This document shows positions 63,881 through 64,000 of a stretch of DNA of 64,000 nt, one piece after another. Each line of letters starts with the position of its first letter. Position 1 is the stretch's first letter. This stretch comes from DAISKN01 sp963716925 (GTDB lineage: Bacteria > Acidobacteriota > Vicinamibacteria > Marinacidobacterales > SMYC01): assembly GCA_963716925.1 (NCBI GenBank), contig CAVQUX010000010.1, positions 1,426,001-1,490,000 on the forward strand, given 5' to 3'. The translations under genes and the position numbers were made by a program. The notes beneath the pieces were generated by a model. That model did not search any database, was not told the origin of the DNA, and was given only the letters and a program-made list of their open reading frames with translations.

Positions 63881-64000
63881 ATCTCACCACGACCTATCTG
63901 GGAATTCGGCTGCCGCACCCGCTGATGGTGGGCTCGGGTCCTCTCACCGACGATCTCGACACCGTCAGGGAGCTCGAGGACGCGGGAGCCGCCGCCCTCG
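63877..64000 (+). CDS. Dihydroorotate dehydrogenase-like protein, N-terminal part, cut by window edge
   Basis: Forty-one codons remain: MNLTTTYLGIRLPHPLMVGS, then GPLTDDLDTVRELEDAGAAA. This is the usual N-terminus of DHOD-like TIM-barrel flavoproteins that sit next to nifJ, where the first strands hold FMN. The ATG overlaps the nifJ stop by 4 bp. The rest lies outside the window, so its electron partner cannot be judged. Family knowledge: these relatives are distinct from pyrimidine-pathway PyrD and their role is unclear. Confidence 0.78.

Overview
The window is 64 kb of GC-rich, densely coded bacterial DNA. It most likely comes from an Acidobacteriota chromosome or metagenome assembly. The main clue is three large MacB/FtsX-type permeases of the kind called acidobacterial duplicated orphan permeases, one of them translationally coupled to a PadR regulator. 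Adjacent DUF3300 and DUF2950 genes, an RND efflux operon, a TonB receptor and Tat/lipoprotein signals indicate a diderm. I found no rRNA, tRNA, CRISPR array or intact insertion sequence. No replication or core translation genes are present, so the taxonomic call is an inference.

Layout. 0-13.8 kb: ADOP permeases, a dienelactone-hydrolase lipoprotein, a membrane-anchored PQQ-like propeller protein, PadR, a TonB receptor and an AspT-type antiporter. 13.8-20 kb: a cyclase-family hydrolase, a class C beta-lactamase-like protein, and a pentose phosphate operon (gnd, zwf, pgl) whose zwf has lost its centre. 20-26.4 kb: a tripartite RND pump operon with a small fourth gene. 26.4-32 kb: envelope and membrane genes, including an HAF-repeat/OMP/DUF4136/VIT operon and a DUF2254 pair. 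32-35.6 kb: a DUF3300 fusion protein followed by DUF2950. 35.6-42.5 kb: a sugar module of glucose dehydrogenase, MIP channel, GH63-type glucosidase, GH13 enzyme and SemiSWEET, with fragments of second gdh and GH13 copies beside the SemiSWEET. 42.6-52.2 kb: a RHH/MazF pair, a LOG protein with a Ca2+/H+ exchanger, a large modular secreted protein, a receiver domain with PPK2, a BamA-like protein and a Phd/VapC pair. 52.3-58.6 kb: a SulP transporter, a class II amidotransferase, a sensor kinase with a periplasmic ABC-type binding domain and its NarL-type regulator, a DUF2959 protein and a small Cys-rich secreted protein. 58.6-64 kb: a Tat lipoprotein, phosphate acetyl/butyryltransferase, pyruvate:ferredoxin oxidoreductase and the start of a dihydroorotate dehydrogenase-like gene.

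The most interesting signal is a perfect inverted repeat, CTCGTA-GTTT-TACGAG, found four times exactly and once with one mismatch. All five copies are intergenic. Each has further conserved blocks at nearly fixed distances on both sides: GTARATTCT about 20 bp to one side and TCCGWTA about 16 bp to the other. The copies stand upstream of envelope and stress genes, the Ca2+ exchanger, receiver-PPK2, DUF2959 and the fermentative pta-nifJ cluster. One copy lies directly downstream of the kinase/NarL-regulator pair. I propose a local regulon controlled by that pair.

Many genes are split by single-base frame breaks. By hand count about 30 are one extra base and only 2 one missing base, and 18 of them lie in the last 4.6 kb. 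In each case the product resumes perfectly in the next frame. This looks more like insertion-biased sequencing error than gene decay, so those genes are annotated as single CDSs with the breaks noted.
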